Below are positions 18,168 through 27,897 of a stretch of DNA of 64,000 nucleotides, piece after piece. This stretch comes from Snodgrassella alvi (GTDB taxonomy: Bacteria > Pseudomonadota > Gammaproteobacteria > Burkholderiales > Neisseriaceae), in the NCBI RefSeq assembly GCF_002777745.1, contig NZ_MEIO01000001.1:30593-94592 (forward strand). Reading direction: 5' to 3'. Made by a program: the position numbers and the translations under genes. Positions within the stretch are counted from its first letter, which is position 1, and the number at the start of each line of letters is the position of its first letter. Under the pieces are notes generated by a model. It was not told where the DNA came from. It made no database searches and saw only the letters and a program-made list of their open reading frames with translations.

Positions 18168-19469
18168 TCAACGTATCCATGATAATGGGTTCATTGCTTG
18201 ATTATGGTAACGAATTTCAAAATACAATCCGTTTTGACCATCCGGTAATTTACCACTTATACCAATGTTTTGACCAGCGCCAACCACATTACCGGCAGAG
18301 ATATTGATAGAAGATAAGCCCGTGTAAATGCTGATATAGCCTTCACCATGATCAATAATAACGGTTTTGCCATAGCCTTGTAAGAATGCTGCATAGGCAA
18401 CTGAACCACTAGTGATACTATGTACAACAACATTATTGCAGGAAAAAAACAGGCCTTTCCAGATACCACCATTCGGTCTGCTCTCGCCAAACTTCCCGAT
18501 GACAGTACCGTTAACTGGGTGTGGTAGATGTCCCTGTTTTTGTGCTAGTCCTTTGTTTACTGGTAATTTTATGCTTTCCGTAGCCTGTAAAGCCATATCT
18601 TCAGCGGTTAAAGTAGAAGGTAATTTAGTGCTATCTACATTGATATTATTAGCAGTGGTGGTTGTAGGCGATTGACTGGATGTTTTTGATTTATGAGTAT
18701 TATTTGGCTTGGTGGAGTTGGCAGGAGCCTGAGCCAGACGGCGCATGGTTGCCTGTGCAGACAGGCGACTGAGCAGATTGTTCAATCGTTTTTCATCTGC
18801 TTTTAACGATTGTAGCTTTTTATTCTGCAAGGATAATTGCTGGTTAAGAATGCTGGATTTACTTTGCTGGCTCGTATGCTGGGCTTGCAATTTGTTAATA
18901 AGTTGCTGCTGTTTTTGCTGCAATGAAGCCAGCTGTTTTTGCTGAATGCTGACTGCCTGTTGCTGGGCATTCATACGCATCTGCTGCTCACGCAGGTGTT
19001 GAATAACCTGTTCATTAGCTTTATTCAAGTAACGAATGTATTGTAAAGACCGGCCTTTCTGATCTGATGGATCTTTTTTTAAGATTAAATACACGCTGTT
19101 AGGTTGACGGTTGCGATAATGTGCATTGAGCAAACGTGCTATCTGGGTCTGAGTTTCGGCAATCTGAGTACGGGTTTTATCCAGATCAGTTTGCAATATT
19201 TGTAATTGCCGCATACTGACTCGGTGCTGCAGCTGGATACGGCTAAGTTCATTCTTGGCACGATCCAGCTGCTGGCTGGTAGCCGCCATTGAGGCATCGA
19301 TTTTTTTCTGTTCTACCGTAGTTTTACTAATCTGATTCTGTGTTACTGATATAGCCTGATGAATTTGTTTGAGTTCACCAGTTGGCTGTATTTTCTGGTT
19401 ATTGGCTGCCATGGATACAGATGTAACAATACTGCAACAGACTAGATAGAATCTGATTGGCGCTTTCAT
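18168..19469 (-). CDS. envC: Murein hydrolase activator EnvC-like (coiled coil, degenerate LytM)
   Basis: Predicted periplasmic activator of amidases at the septum. 433 aa: signal peptide (about 1-22, ending SVSMA), a long coiled coil rich in Gln and Leu (about 30-235), a Thr/Ser-rich linker, then a C-terminal LytM/M23 fold (about 310-433). The zinc ligands of active LytM enzymes are incomplete: the usual HxxxD region reads FFSCNNVVVH and the final HxH is absent (YISIYTGLS), which fits an activator and not an enzyme. Its ATG overlaps the gpmI stop by one base (TAATG), so translation is probably coupled. Confidence 0.88.
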   Translation of the reverse strand: MKAPIRFYLVCCSIVTSVSMAANNQKIQPTGELKQIHQAISVTQNQISKTTVEQKKIDASMAATSQQLDRAKNELSRIQLQHRVSMRQLQILQTDLDKTRTQIAETQTQIARLLNAHYRNRQPNSVYLILKKDPSDQKGRSLQYIRYLNKANEQVIQHLREQQMRMNAQQQAVSIQQKQLASLQQKQQQLINKLQAQHTSQQSKSSILNQQLSLQNKKLQSLKADEKRLNNLLSRLSAQATMRRLAQAPANSTKPNNTHKSKTSSQSPTTTTANNINVDSTKLPSTLTAEDMALQATESIKLPVNKGLAQKQGHLPHPVNGTVIGKFGESRPNGGIWKGLFFSCNNVVVHSITSGSVAYAAFLQGYGKTVIIDHGEGYISIYTGLSSINISAGNVVGAGQNIGISGKLPDGQNGLYFEIRYHNQAMNPLSWIR

Positions 19470-20992
19470 TATTTATCTGCAAATTCAATCAGGTTTTGGC
19501 CAGTCATTTCTGTTGGTGGTGCCAGTCCCAGAGCAGTTAATAATGAAGGTGCTACGTCTTTAAGGGCACCGCCAGTGCGGATTGTGGCTTTCCGTCCAAT
19601 GTATATAAATGGTACTGGTTCAATGGTATGCTGAGTATGAGGCTGCTGATTCTGCTCATCGTACATGTGCTCACAGTTACCATGGTCTGCTGTAATGATA
19701 ACTTCTCCACCTGCAGCCAGTGCCGCCTCAACCACATGAGCTACACAGCTATCCAGGGTCTCCACTGCCTTGATGGCTGCATCAAGTGAACCAGTATGGC
19801 CAACCATGTCACCATTGGCAAAATTACAAATAATAACGTCATGACGATGATGTTGCAGGCTGTCGATAATCTGCTCAGTAATGCCGATGGCGCTCATCTG
19901 CGGTTGTAAATCGTATGTAGTTACTTTTGGCGACGGTATCATAATTCGTTCTTCGCCAATATAAGGTTCTTCCCGTCCGCCACTGAAAAAATAGGTTACA
20001 TGTGGGTATTTTTCTGTTTCGGCTATACGAAGTTGGCTAACTCCTTGTGCAGCCAGAAATTCGCCCAGACCATTATTTACTGATTGACGTCCAAACATCA
20101 CCGGATGAGCAAACTGTGTACCATAAGCAGTAATGCTGGCAAAATATCCGGGCTGTACCTGATGTTTACGTTCAAAACCGGTAAAATCGGTAAAGGTAAG
20201 CGCCTGTGTTAATTCACGCGCACGGTCGGCACGGAAATTCAGAAATAAAATGGCATCGCCATCAATTATGCCTGCCTGTGGACTGACAATTGTGGGTTTA
20301 ACAAACTCATCCTGTTCACCTCGAGCATATGCCGCTTCCAGCGCAGATACTGGTGAAACAGCCTGATAAGAGGTGTCGCCAAACAATGCATTATATGCCG
20401 CTTCTACACGATCCCAGCGGTTATCCCTGTCCATGGCAAAGAAACGCCCAACTACAGCACCACATAATACTTGCGGATGCTGCTGCATATAATGTTCCAG
20501 ACGTTGCAGATAGGGGCGGGCACTTTGAGGAGGAGTGTCACGGCCATCCAAAAACGGATGAACAACAATCTTCTGCATACCTGCTGCTATTGCTGCATCC
20601 ATTACTGCAAAAAAATGCTCTATGTGGCTATGTACGCCACCGTCGGAAAACAGTCCTAACAGATGCACAGTGCGATTAGGGTTATTCCATGCCTGTTGCA
20701 ATACTGGATTATGTTCAAGTGTATGTTCTTCAATCGCCATATCAATGCGGGTAATATCTTGTGGCACAATCCGTCCGGCACCAATATTCAGATGACCTAC
20801 TTCGGAGTTACCAAACTGACCCGCAGGTAAACCAACCATACGTTCTGAAGCATCGATAGTGCCATAAGCGTAATGATGACGATAATGGTCAATATGAGGT
20901 GTATGTGCCAGCAAAATGGCATTATCATCACCCTCGGCACGATGGCCGAAACCATCCAGTATTAAAAGAACAATCGGTTTGGTTAATGACAC
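19469..20992 (-). CDS. gpmI: Cofactor-independent phosphoglycerate mutase
   Basis: Interconverts 3- and 2-phosphoglycerate using two Mn2+ and no 2,3-bisphosphoglycerate. 507 aa, standard length. The alkaline-phosphatase-like domain shows LILDGFGHR at the N-terminus, phosphorylated S63 in GNSEVGHLNIGAGR, and metal ligands in NGDMVGHTG and TADHGNCEHM near the C-terminus. The transferase insert (about 80-310) has HPFLDGRDTPP. It begins the gpmI-envC-ctpA block and links glycolysis/gluconeogenesis with cell-envelope genes only by position. Confidence 0.96.
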   Translation of the reverse strand: MSLTKPIVLLILDGFGHRAEGDDNAILLAHTPHIDHYRHHYAYGTIDASERMVGLPAGQFGNSEVGHLNIGAGRIVPQDITRIDMAIEEHTLEHNPVLQQAWNNPNRTVHLLGLFSDGGVHSHIEHFFAVMDAAIAAGMQKIVVHPFLDGRDTPPQSARPYLQRLEHYMQQHPQVLCGAVVGRFFAMDRDNRWDRVEAAYNALFGDTSYQAVSPVSALEAAYARGEQDEFVKPTIVSPQAGIIDGDAILFLNFRADRARELTQALTFTDFTGFERKHQVQPGYFASITAYGTQFAHPVMFGRQSVNNGLGEFLAAQGVSQLRIAETEKYPHVTYFFSGGREEPYIGEERIMIPSPKVTTYDLQPQMSAIGITEQIIDSLQHHRHDVIICNFANGDMVGHTGSLDAAIKAVETLDSCVAHVVEAALAAGGEVIITADHGNCEHMYDEQNQQPHTQHTIEPVPFIYIGRKATIRTGGALKDVAPSLLTALGLAPPTEMTGQNLIEFADK

Positions 20993-21193
20993 AGTTGGCC
21001 TTTCTGTGATGATTTGCAGGCTGCTTTGAATAAGCTGCCATTAATATCTCTGTGTGAATCTGCTTTTAAGAACCGGATAAAATAATCCAATTTAGAGTAA
21101 GATATGATTATAGCGAAAAGCACTGGCTTGAGAAACTGCCAGACAGACCCAATTTAACGATAAATTAATTTTGTATAGTCTGATATCATTTTC

Positions 21194-21787
21194 ATGGATA
21201 AGCTCAATATGGCTGCACAACAAGGCGCTTCTACCAGTTTTTCTCTGACTAATCACTTTCTGATTGCTATGCCTGCGATGGAGGATCCGTTTTTTAAAGA
21301 AAGCGTGATTTATCTTTGTGAACATAGTGCAGAAGGTGCCATGGGTATTATTGTCAATAAACCATCGCCGATTATAATGGATTTGCTGTTTGATTCTGCC
21401 AAGACACCTACGCCAGAACGTTTTCATGGTCAAAATGTACTGATGGGTGGTCCTGTTCAAGTAGACAGAGGTTTTTTGGTGCATACTCCTGCTGGATCAT
21501 GGGAAAATAGTTTAATGGTCACTGATGATATTGCCATGACTACTTCACGCGATATTATTATGGGGCTTACTCAGGAAAATGAAGTAAATAAGGCTGTAGC
21601 CACCATCGGCTATTCAAGCTGGACGGCCGGCCAACTTGAGCAGGAGATTGCAAATAATAGCTGGATCACGACGCCGGCTGACACACAAATTCTGTTTGAT
21701 ATGCCTTATAAGCAACGTTATAAGGCGGCATTACAGTTATTGAACATCGATATTACCAATCTGAGCGGATTGATGGGTCATGCCTGA
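21194..21787 (+). CDS. algH: YqgE/AlgH family protein
   Basis: A 197-aa DUF179 protein, function still poorly known. Typical family features are [20 protein letters not shown], the signature [10 protein letters not shown], a GGPV turn and the C-terminal [13 protein letters not shown]. It is followed by ruvX with an 8-bp overlap, the conserved yqgE-yqgF order of proteobacteria, so the pair should be translated from one message. The start could also be Met6 (MAAQQGAS), as neither start has a strong binding site. Confidence 0.88.
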   Translation: MDKLNMAAQQGASTSFSLTNHFLIAMPAMEDPFFKESVIYLCEHSAEGAMGIIVNKPSPIIMDLLFDSAKTPTPERFHGQNVLMGGPVQVDRGFLVHTPAGSWENSLMVTDDIAMTTSRDIIMGLTQENEVNKAVATIGYSSWTAGQLEQEIANNSWITTPADTQILFDMPYKQRYKAALQLLNIDITNLSGLMGHA

Positions 21788-22241
21788 GTTAATTATACCT
21801 TCCATACAGCGTGGTACCATTTTGGGCTTTGATTTTGGCACCGCACGAATTGGTGTGGCTGTAGGAGAAGCTGAGCTAGCTACTGTACATCCGCTGGAAA
21901 CCATTGCAACTGTCAGTAATGAAGAACGTTTCAGCCGTATTGCAGCACTAATTAAAGAATGGCAGCCTCAGGCTTTAGTTGTAGGCTTACCCACACATGC
22001 GGATGGTGCAGATGATGATGCTACCGCATTATGTCGACGATTTGGTAACCGGTTACATGGTCGCTTTCATTTACCTGTATATTGGGTAGATGAGCGATGG
22101 ACATCTGTTGTGGCTGATAGTCTGTTAAGAGAAGCCAATGTATTTGGCAAAAAGCGTAAGCAGGTATTGGATCAGGTTTCAGCACAGGCAATTCTAAGTA
22201 CTTTTTTTAGTACCGGTGCCTGTCTTGCACGGCTGGATTAA
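21780..22241 (+). CDS. ruvX: Putative pre-16S rRNA nuclease YqgF/RuvX
   Basis: RNase H-fold nuclease implicated in trimming the 5' end of 16S rRNA and called Holliday-junction resolvase-like. 153 aa. Conserved acidic sites are in [26 protein letters not shown] and [13 protein letters not shown]; the C-terminal [14 protein letters not shown] is the last family block. It overlaps algH by 8 bp and appears to be the last gene of that transcript. Confidence 0.93.
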   Translation: MPELIIPSIQRGTILGFDFGTARIGVAVGEAELATVHPLETIATVSNEERFSRIAALIKEWQPQALVVGLPTHADGADDDATALCRRFGNRLHGRFHLPVYWVDERWTSVVADSLLREANVFGKKRKQVLDQVSAQAILSTFFSTGACLARLD

Positions 22242-22513
22242 TTATTTCTGCTTCAGCGGTTTGCCAGATTTTCTTTACTGATTCTCGTTATAAATCAAGA
22301 TAAATTTAACCCCACTGTTTAATGTACACTTATCTGAAATTTGTCCTGTTTTACTTTCTAATATAAAAAAATAGCCTGTTTTCTTGCACTTCTTAAATGT
22401 TTCAAGCACATGAATTAATCTTCTGATGAAAAATATGGTTTTATTTTATCGAAACCAGATATAAACTTAACTTTACCAAGCAGAGAAACGATTAATTCAT
22501 ACTAGGAGAAACA

Positions 22514-23425
22514 ATGTGTACAGACAGTATTATTGGTCTTAATATTATCGAAGCTAAAACCAAAGCAAATATTCTTGCTGAGGCGTTGCCATATATCCGT
22601 CGCTTTTCTGGGGCGACAATGGTAATTAAATATGGTGGAAATGCCATGACTGATCCACAATTGAAAGAGAATTTTGCTAAGGATGTAGTATTACTCAAGC
22701 TAGTGGGTATTCATCCAATTATTGTACATGGTGGTGGTCCACAGATTAATCAAATGTTACGCAAAATGGGCAAGGAAAATCACTTTATTCAGGGTATGCG
22801 GGTCACTGACAGTGAAACTATGGATATAGTGGAAATGGTGCTGGGCGGCTGGGTCAATAAGGAAATTACTTCTTTGCTAAATCTGCATGGTGGTCATGCA
22901 GTGGGAATTACTGGCCGAGATAATCATTTTATCAAAGCTGAAAAACTGTTCATCACTACGCCTGAAAATGTGCAGCAGGATATTGGGCAGGTTGGGGAAG
23001 TTAAAGCAATAGACACTGCTTTGATAAAGGAAGTGGTAGAACATGGTTATATTCCTGTTGTGGCACCTATTGGTGTAGGTGAGCGAGGAGAGGCGTTTAA
23101 CATCAATGCTGATGTAGTGGCCGGTAAGCTGGCAGAAAGCTTGGAGGCAGAAAAGTTGATTATGCTTACCAATACCATCGGAGTACTTGATAAAAACAAT
23201 CGGTTATTGAGTCGTTTAACACCTAATGATATCAAAGCACTAATTGCCGATGGCACTTTGCAAGATGGCATGCTGCCCAAAATCAATGGTGCATTACAGG
23301 CTGCTATGCATGGAGTGCACAATACTCATATTATTGATGGGCGCGTTCCACATGCTCTTTTGCTGGAAATATTTACTGATAACGGTGTCGGAACAATGAT
23401 TCTTGGACAGGAGCAGGCTGAATAA
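22514..23425 (+). CDS. argB: Acetylglutamate kinase
   Basis: Second step of arginine biosynthesis: phosphorylates N-acetylglutamate. 303 aa. The amino acid kinase fold is shown by [38 protein letters not shown] and [16 protein letters not shown]. The start follows AGGAG by 7 bases. It is isolated from other arg genes, as usual in Neisseriaceae. The long, hexameric-type N-terminal helix (about 1-30) hints at arginine feedback inhibition, by family analogy. Confidence 0.95.
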   Translation: MCTDSIIGLNIIEAKTKANILAEALPYIRRFSGATMVIKYGGNAMTDPQLKENFAKDVVLLKLVGIHPIIVHGGGPQINQMLRKMGKENHFIQGMRVTDSETMDIVEMVLGGWVNKEITSLLNLHGGHAVGITGRDNHFIKAEKLFITTPENVQQDIGQVGEVKAIDTALIKEVVEHGYIPVVAPIGVGERGEAFNINADVVAGKLAESLEAEKLIMLTNTIGVLDKNNRLLSRLTPNDIKALIADGTLQDGMLPKINGALQAAMHGVHNTHIIDGRVPHALLLEIFTDNGVGTMILGQEQAE

Positions 23426-23513
23426 ATCAATTTAACTTGTTTATCAATATTTAATTATCTACTGTGAAATTATATACTTAATAAAATTTGTACAACAAAT
23501 TTGTTTAAAAAGC

Positions 23514-23541
23514 TTGACAGAAAAATTACAAACGCTATAAT
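23514..23541 (+). promoter_or_regulatory. Sigma-70 promoter of tRNA-Asn
   Basis: TTGACA at 23514-23519 and TATAAT at 23536-23541, both full consensus, separated by 16 bases and ending 10 bases before the tRNA. Confidence 0.85.
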
Positions 23542-23551
23542 CTCGCCTCAT

Positions 23552-23627
23552 TCCCTGATAGCTCAGTCGGTAGAGCGACGGACTGTTAATCCGCAGGTCC
23601 CAGGTTCGAGCCCTGGTCGGGGAGCCA
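23552..23627 (+). tRNA. tRNA-Asn (GTT)
   Basis: A 76-nt cloverleaf. The acceptor stem pairs TCCCTGA with TCGGGGA (one G-T pair), the D-loop is GCTCAGTCGGTAGAGC, the anticodon GTT is at 23585-23587 and the T-arm has GGTTCGAGCCC. The CCA end is encoded. Confidence 0.97.
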
Positions 23628-23633
23628 GATTAG

Positions 23634-23665
23634 AAAAAAGCACTCAAGTATTTGAGTGCTTTTTT
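23634..23665. terminator. Bidirectional terminator, tRNA-Asn / fkpA-like
   Basis: AAAAAAGCACTCAA-GTA-TTGAGTGCTTTTTT: A6 and T6 flank a perfect stem between the convergent tRNA and peptidyl-prolyl isomerase genes. Confidence 0.88.
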
Positions 23666-23687
23666 CATTACTAACTTCTGCGATTCT

Positions 23688-24209
23688 TTATTCACCAACT
23701 TTAATCAGTTTTACATCGAAAATTAATACGCTATTAGCTGGAATGGCACTTGTTGGACTTTGTTCACCATAAGCTAAATTTGCTGGAATATAAAAAGTAA
23801 ATTCACTTCCTTCGGACATTAATTGCAGACCTTCAGTCCAGCCTGGAATAACAGCATTAAGCGGAAATGTGGCTGGTTGATTATTTCGTTGCGCCGTGCT
23901 GTCAAATACTGTGCCATCAATTAACCGGCCTTCATACAGTACAGTAACCATATCTGTAGCCTTAGGTTTTTTACCTGATCCTTGATGATTAACTTTGTAT
24001 TGTAAACCTGAAGCAGTGGTTTTTACTCCTGTTGCCGTTTTGTTTTTGGCCAGAAACTCATCTCCTGCCACCTGTGGGTTTCGTGTAGCTGAAACAGAAG
24101 CAGTTACCGGCTCATTGCTGTTATTTTTATAACCATTATCAGCGGAATTACAGGCTGATACAGCCAGCAGAGTGGTGATTCCCATAATGGTGAAAGGCAA
24201 GTGTTTCAT
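23688..24209 (-). CDS. FKBP-type peptidyl-prolyl isomerase lipoprotein
   Basis: Predicted to speed proline isomerisation in envelope proteins. 173 aa with a lipoprotein signal (lipobox VSAC, Cys20) and the sorting residue Asn next to it. The FKBP domain spans about 70-173: MVTVLYEGRLIDGTVFDST, then the FPLNAVIPGWTEGLQLM and PANLAYGEQSP blocks. The FkpA-type dimerisation domain is absent, so it is a short, single-domain form like the Neisseria outer-membrane Mip/FkpB-like lipoproteins. It is monocistronic and converges on tRNA-Asn. Confidence 0.9.
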   Translation of the reverse strand: MKHLPFTIMGITTLLAVSACNSADNGYKNNSNEPVTASVSATRNPQVAGDEFLAKNKTATGVKTTASGLQYKVNHQGSGKKPKATDMVTVLYEGRLIDGTVFDSTAQRNNQPATFPLNAVIPGWTEGLQLMSEGSEFTFYIPANLAYGEQSPTSAIPANSVLIFDVKLIKVGE

Positions 24210-24307
24210 AATTTCTTTCTAAACGTTGGAAGAGGAGTAATTATAACAGCCATCAAGAAAAAACAAATTTTCTGCTTTACATAAAACAATTAAGTGAAGG
24301 CAAAAAT

Positions 24308-24388
24308 ATGGCTACAATGCTTTTAAAACTGATAAAAGGCATGTTTTCAGACATCAAGTTCTACTGGGGACTGGTTGGTAATAATTAA
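24308..24388 (+). CDS. Possible 26-aa small protein
   Basis: An ATG frame with GAAGG seven bases upstream encodes a hydrophobic, Met/Leu/Lys-rich peptide (MATMLLKLIKGMFSD at its start). Nothing else supports it, and it could be chance. If real, the composition suggests a membrane-associated small protein. Confidence 0.2.
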   Translation: MATMLLKLIKGMFSDIKFYWGLVGNN

Positions 24389-24921
24389 TATCATTTTTGA
24401 AAATATGGGTGATCACAGTAAGTTATTTTGGTGTTTTGTCGCAGCAGAACAAATTGGCTAAAACTGTTGTCTTTCTGACACCTTCATCTTTGTTTTACAC
24501 TAGTATACTAAAATTAATAATAAGGTATGCAGACTCCTTGAATAACAGTATATCGTTAAAAATTAATGAATTTTATAACAATAAACAAATTATATTAACC
24601 TGAATTATGGCTTACTTGAGCTACTTCTATGAATGTTTCCATGAAGAAATAAAAAAATATTATGCTTGTTTAATCAAATGATATTTGATGGATGTCAGAT
24701 TTTCATTTTGCGGGTATGCTTGTTACAGTGTTGTTTGAATGTTGATAATGGCTTGACACTATCAGACTGGCAGAATAGAATTGCATCTCATAAGAAGAGG
24801 TCAATTCTAAATCTTAGTTTAATGTCTATTGTGGCGGGTTTAAACCAAATCGACTTTCAATAAAAACCTTACCATTCTTTTGCATGCACCATGTATATAA
24901 GGCTCGGTAACTGGAATTATT

Positions 24922-24945
24922 ATGAGTCTCTGACTCATTTTATCT
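24922..24945 (+). promoter_or_regulatory. Hairpin in the rho leader, terminator-like
   Basis: ATGAGTC and GACTCAT pair around the loop TCT, followed by TTTATCTT, 34 bases before the rho start. The short stem plus T-rich tail resembles a weak terminator or attenuator. It also contains the mini-frame ATG-AGT-CTC-TGA. Confidence 0.35.
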
Positions 24946-24978
24946 TAAATTCTAATAAATAAGTTCATTTATATCTTT

Positions 24979-26241
24979 ATGCACGTTTCTGAATTACAAA
25001 ACCTACATGTGTCTGAATTATTGGGCATAGCTGAAGAATTTGGCATCGAAAATGCCAACCGTTTACGCAAACAAGACCTTGTTTTTGCGATTGTGCGCAT
25101 TAAAATGAAGCAGGGAGAGGCGTTTACCTGTTCCGGTACGCTGGAAATTCTTCCCGACGGCTTTGGTTTTCTGCGCAGTATGGATACATCCTATTTGGCC
25201 GGGCCAGATGACATTTATGTCAGCCCAAGCCAGATTCGTCGCTTCAATCTGCATACTGGTGACACGATTGAGGGCAGTGTACGTGTACCTAAAGATAATG
25301 AACGTTATTTTGCGTTGGTACGTCTGGATAAGATCAATGGAGACAATCCAGATGTGTGTAAACATAAAATTCTGTTTGAAAATCTGACGCCATTATTTCC
25401 AGACCGCCAGTTTGTGCTGGAACGGGATATTCGTTCTGGTGAAAATCTCACTGGCCGCGCCATTGATCTGATTGCTCCGATTGGTTTTGGTCAGCGAGCC
25501 TTACTCGTGGCACCGCCAAAATCTGGTAAAACAGTGATGTTGCAAAACATTGCCCATGCGATTACGGCCAACTATCCTGAAGCAGAGCTTCTTGTGCTGC
25601 TAATTGATGAACGTCCTGAAGAAGTAACTGAAATGACCCGCTCAGTTCGCGGTGAAGTGGTTTCTTCTACCTTTGATGAACCAGCTACTCGTCATGTACA
25701 GGTAGCAGAAATGGTGATTGAAAAAGCCAAACGTCTGGTGGAGCATAAAAAGGATGTAATTATTCTGCTGGATTCGATTACCCGTCTGGCGCGAGCATAC
25801 AATACTGTTATTCCGGCTTCTGGCAAAATTCTTACCGGTGGTATTGATGCGAACGCCCTGCATCGTCCCAAACGTTTTTTTGGTGCAGCCCGTAATGTAG
25901 AAGAAGGTGGCTCATTAACAATTATCGCTACTGCACTGGTTGAAACTGGTAGTCGTATGGATGATGTGATTTATGAGGAATTCAAGGGTACAGGCAATAT
26001 GGAGTTGCATCTGGATCGACGCATGGCTGAAAAACGTCTATTCCCAGCAATCAATATCAACCGTTCTGGCACTCGCCGCGAAGAATTGTTGGTTTCCAAC
26101 GAGCATTTGCAGAAAATGTGGCTATTGCGTAAATTCCTGCACCCAATGGATGATATCGAGGCAATGGAATTTATTATTGATAAATTAAAACAGTCTAAAA
26201 ATAACGCAGACTTCTTTGATTTAATGCGTGGAAGCAAATAG
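24979..26241 (+). CDS. rho: Transcription termination factor Rho
   Basis: Hexameric RNA helicase that ends transcription at Rho-dependent sites. 420 aa, full length. N-terminal helical domain, then the cold-shock-like primary RNA site ([15 protein letters not shown], about 53-67), Walker [12 protein letters not shown] near 175-185, the catalytic [13 protein letters not shown] near 212-224, the Q-loop region, and the secondary-site R-loop [20 protein letters not shown]. Rho is autoregulated in E. coli through its leader; the long leader here with a small hairpin could serve that purpose. Confidence 0.98.
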   Translation: MHVSELQNLHVSELLGIAEEFGIENANRLRKQDLVFAIVRIKMKQGEAFTCSGTLEILPDGFGFLRSMDTSYLAGPDDIYVSPSQIRRFNLHTGDTIEGSVRVPKDNERYFALVRLDKINGDNPDVCKHKILFENLTPLFPDRQFVLERDIRSGENLTGRAIDLIAPIGFGQRALLVAPPKSGKTVMLQNIAHAITANYPEAELLVLLIDERPEEVTEMTRSVRGEVVSSTFDEPATRHVQVAEMVIEKAKRLVEHKKDVIILLDSITRLARAYNTVIPASGKILTGGIDANALHRPKRFFGAARNVEEGGSLTIIATALVETGSRMDDVIYEEFKGTGNMELHLDRRMAEKRLFPAININRSGTRREELLVSNEHLQKMWLLRKFLHPMDDIEAMEFIIDKLKQSKNNADFFDLMRGSK

Positions 26242-26261
26242 TAAAACGTTCTTGCTTACTT

Positions 26262-26291
26262 AAACCGTGTTTTCCAAAACACGGTTTTTTT
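26262..26291 (+). terminator. Terminator of rho
   Basis: AAACCGTGTTTTCCAAAACACGGTTTTTTT: perfect stem followed by T7, 20 bases after the stop codon. Confidence 0.88.
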
Positions 26292-26591
26292 ATTTCAATC
26301 AATGTTGCCGTGATCAGACAATATTCCGGTTCAACTGGTCAGATAAATATGGAATACTTACTACTGAATCTACAGCAAACATGAATTTCTAATACTTCTG
26401 ATGTGCTTTCGTGCAGAAAGTTTCGTGATGATACTGCGAGTATTGAACCAAACTGCAAGAAGAAAAGGTTGAACAAAACCATACTGCTATTATTTAGTAC
26501 GGCTTTGTTGTGTATACATGGACAGGGTAGAGTTGGCGGAAATGATAAATTTGAGCGGTAATTATCTTCGCATAAAAATCAATAAATCTGA
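26292..26591. other. Gene-free stretch between rho and lpxH
   Basis: 300 bp with no supportable gene, RNA or repeat on either strand. Confidence 0.45.
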
Positions 26592-27329
26592 TTAAAGCTT
26601 AAGCTCGTGTATGTGTACGCCTTCTGCGTCAACAGCCAGATAGCCGCCGTAGTTTTCACTCCAATCCTGTATTACGTAACGCTTGAAAGGTTGGTTGTTT
26701 AACTTTGATTCGTGCACGGCAGGGCGGTGAGTATGGCCGTGAATCAGTGTAGGCAGAGTGGCCTGAGCATGACTAGCCATCAAGTTATGAATAGCACTTT
26801 CAGTCACGTCGGAGATTTCGCTTTTACCTTCATTGCTTTTGCGCGTTTCACTCATCTGGCGGATTTGTCCGGCCAGTAAACGTCGTTCAGCAATGGGTTT
26901 ATTTAGTACAGCCATTTGCCACAGCGGATTGCGAGATTGAGCACGGAATTGCTGATAGGCAACATCATCAGTGCATAGTTCATCACCATGCATAATTATA
27001 TAATTGTGATTATACAGATTTATTTGCTGAGGAGCTGTCAGTAGCTTTATACCGCTTTCAGCTGCAAATTTTTCGCCTAGCAGGAAATCGCGATTGCCGT
27101 GAATAAAATAAACTGGGGTACTAGTAGTGAAAGTTTTGAGCTCGGTTTTAATGCGACGGATAAAATCACTGTCATCATCATCACCAATCCATACATCGAA
27201 GAAATCGCCTAGTATATATAGGGCATCAATATTACCTTTCCATTCATGCAGGCAATGCTGAAATAATTCATTTAATCGGGGCGTATGTTCGGAAAGATGT
27301 AAATCAGAGATAAAGATAGTAGTGTTCAT
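26592..27329 (-). CDS. lpxH: UDP-2,3-diacylglucosamine diphosphatase
   Basis: Fourth step of lipid A synthesis: hydrolyses UDP-2,3-diacyl-GlcN to lipid X and UMP at the inner membrane face. 245 aa. The calcineurin-like phosphoesterase metal motifs are in order: SDLHLSEHTPR, GDFFDVWIGDDD, FIHGNRDFLLG, MHGDELCTDD, LIHGHTHRPAVH. It is 19 bp after an ArsC/Spx-family gene and probably co-transcribed with it. Confidence 0.95.
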   Translation of the reverse strand: MNTTIFISDLHLSEHTPRLNELFQHCLHEWKGNIDALYILGDFFDVWIGDDDDSDFIRRIKTELKTFTTSTPVYFIHGNRDFLLGEKFAAESGIKLLTAPQQINLYNHNYIIMHGDELCTDDVAYQQFRAQSRNPLWQMAVLNKPIAERRLLAGQIRQMSETRKSNEGKSEISDVTESAIHNLMASHAQATLPTLIHGHTHRPAVHESKLNNQPFKRYVIQDWSENYGGYLAVDAEGVHIHELKL

Positions 27330-27348
27330 GGTTTGTATGGTGAAAGTA

Positions 27349-27702
27349 TCAGGCTAAAAATTCAGTATACTGTTGTGCGTCAAAACCAACCAGCACACGC
27401 TGGTTATTTACCAGCACAGGGCGCTTAATGACAGAAGGCTGGTTAATCATTAGGTTAATAGCTGCTTCATTGGAGCTTAATGCATTCTGCTGCTCATTAG
27501 TACTTAATTTACGCCATGTGGTACCTTTACGATTAATCAGTATTTCTTTCGGAATCTGTGTAAGCCAGAACTGAATGTCTGTAGTGACAGGTGGAGTTTT
27601 TTTGAAATCAATAAACTCAGCACTAATATGTTGCTCTGCCAACCACTGGCGCGCTTTTTTAACTGTACTACATTGGCCGATACCGTAAATTCGGATACTC
27701 AT
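27349..27702 (-). CDS. ArsC/Spx-family reductase-like protein (YffB type)
   Basis: A 117-aa thioredoxin-fold protein. The single N-terminal cysteine lies in YGIGQCSTVKKARQWL and the conserved Arg/Pro region is VIKRPVLVNNQRVLVGF. This CxxxK layout matches the YffB/ArsC-like family, whose function (probably glutathione-dependent thiol reduction) is not settled. A true arsenate reductase is unlikely because no ars genes are near. It is upstream of lpxH. Confidence 0.85.
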   Translation of the reverse strand: MSIRIYGIGQCSTVKKARQWLAEQHISAEFIDFKKTPPVTTDIQFWLTQIPKEILINRKGTTWRKLSTNEQQNALSSNEAAINLMINQPSVIKRPVLVNNQRVLVGFDAQQYTEFLA

Positions 27703-27897
27703 AAATGAAAACCTGTATGTTCAGATAGGTTGGTATTATACCGGTTTGCCCATATTAGCTTAAGTGTTGGTTTTATGCTGATTGGCCGTTCAATATTGTT
27801 TTAGCAGAGGTCAGTTATACTGGCTGCGTTGCCAATCTGGCATATTGGCAGTATGCTTTAATCAGGACAAATTTTAATTTTATGAGGAAAGCCGAAA

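Larger units (their letters stand above)
24210..24978. other. Long rho upstream region
   Basis: A 769-bp AT-rich stretch. One 26-codon frame (24308-24388) has a possible binding site, and a small hairpin lies near the rho start; both are listed separately. Two longer frames, 24397-24603 and 24666-24863, look like chance openings in AT-rich DNA. Confidence 0.4.

Noticed and set aside
24397..24863. Two frames of 65-68 codons before rho
   Set aside because: No binding sites, biased toward AT-rich codons, no recognisable family.
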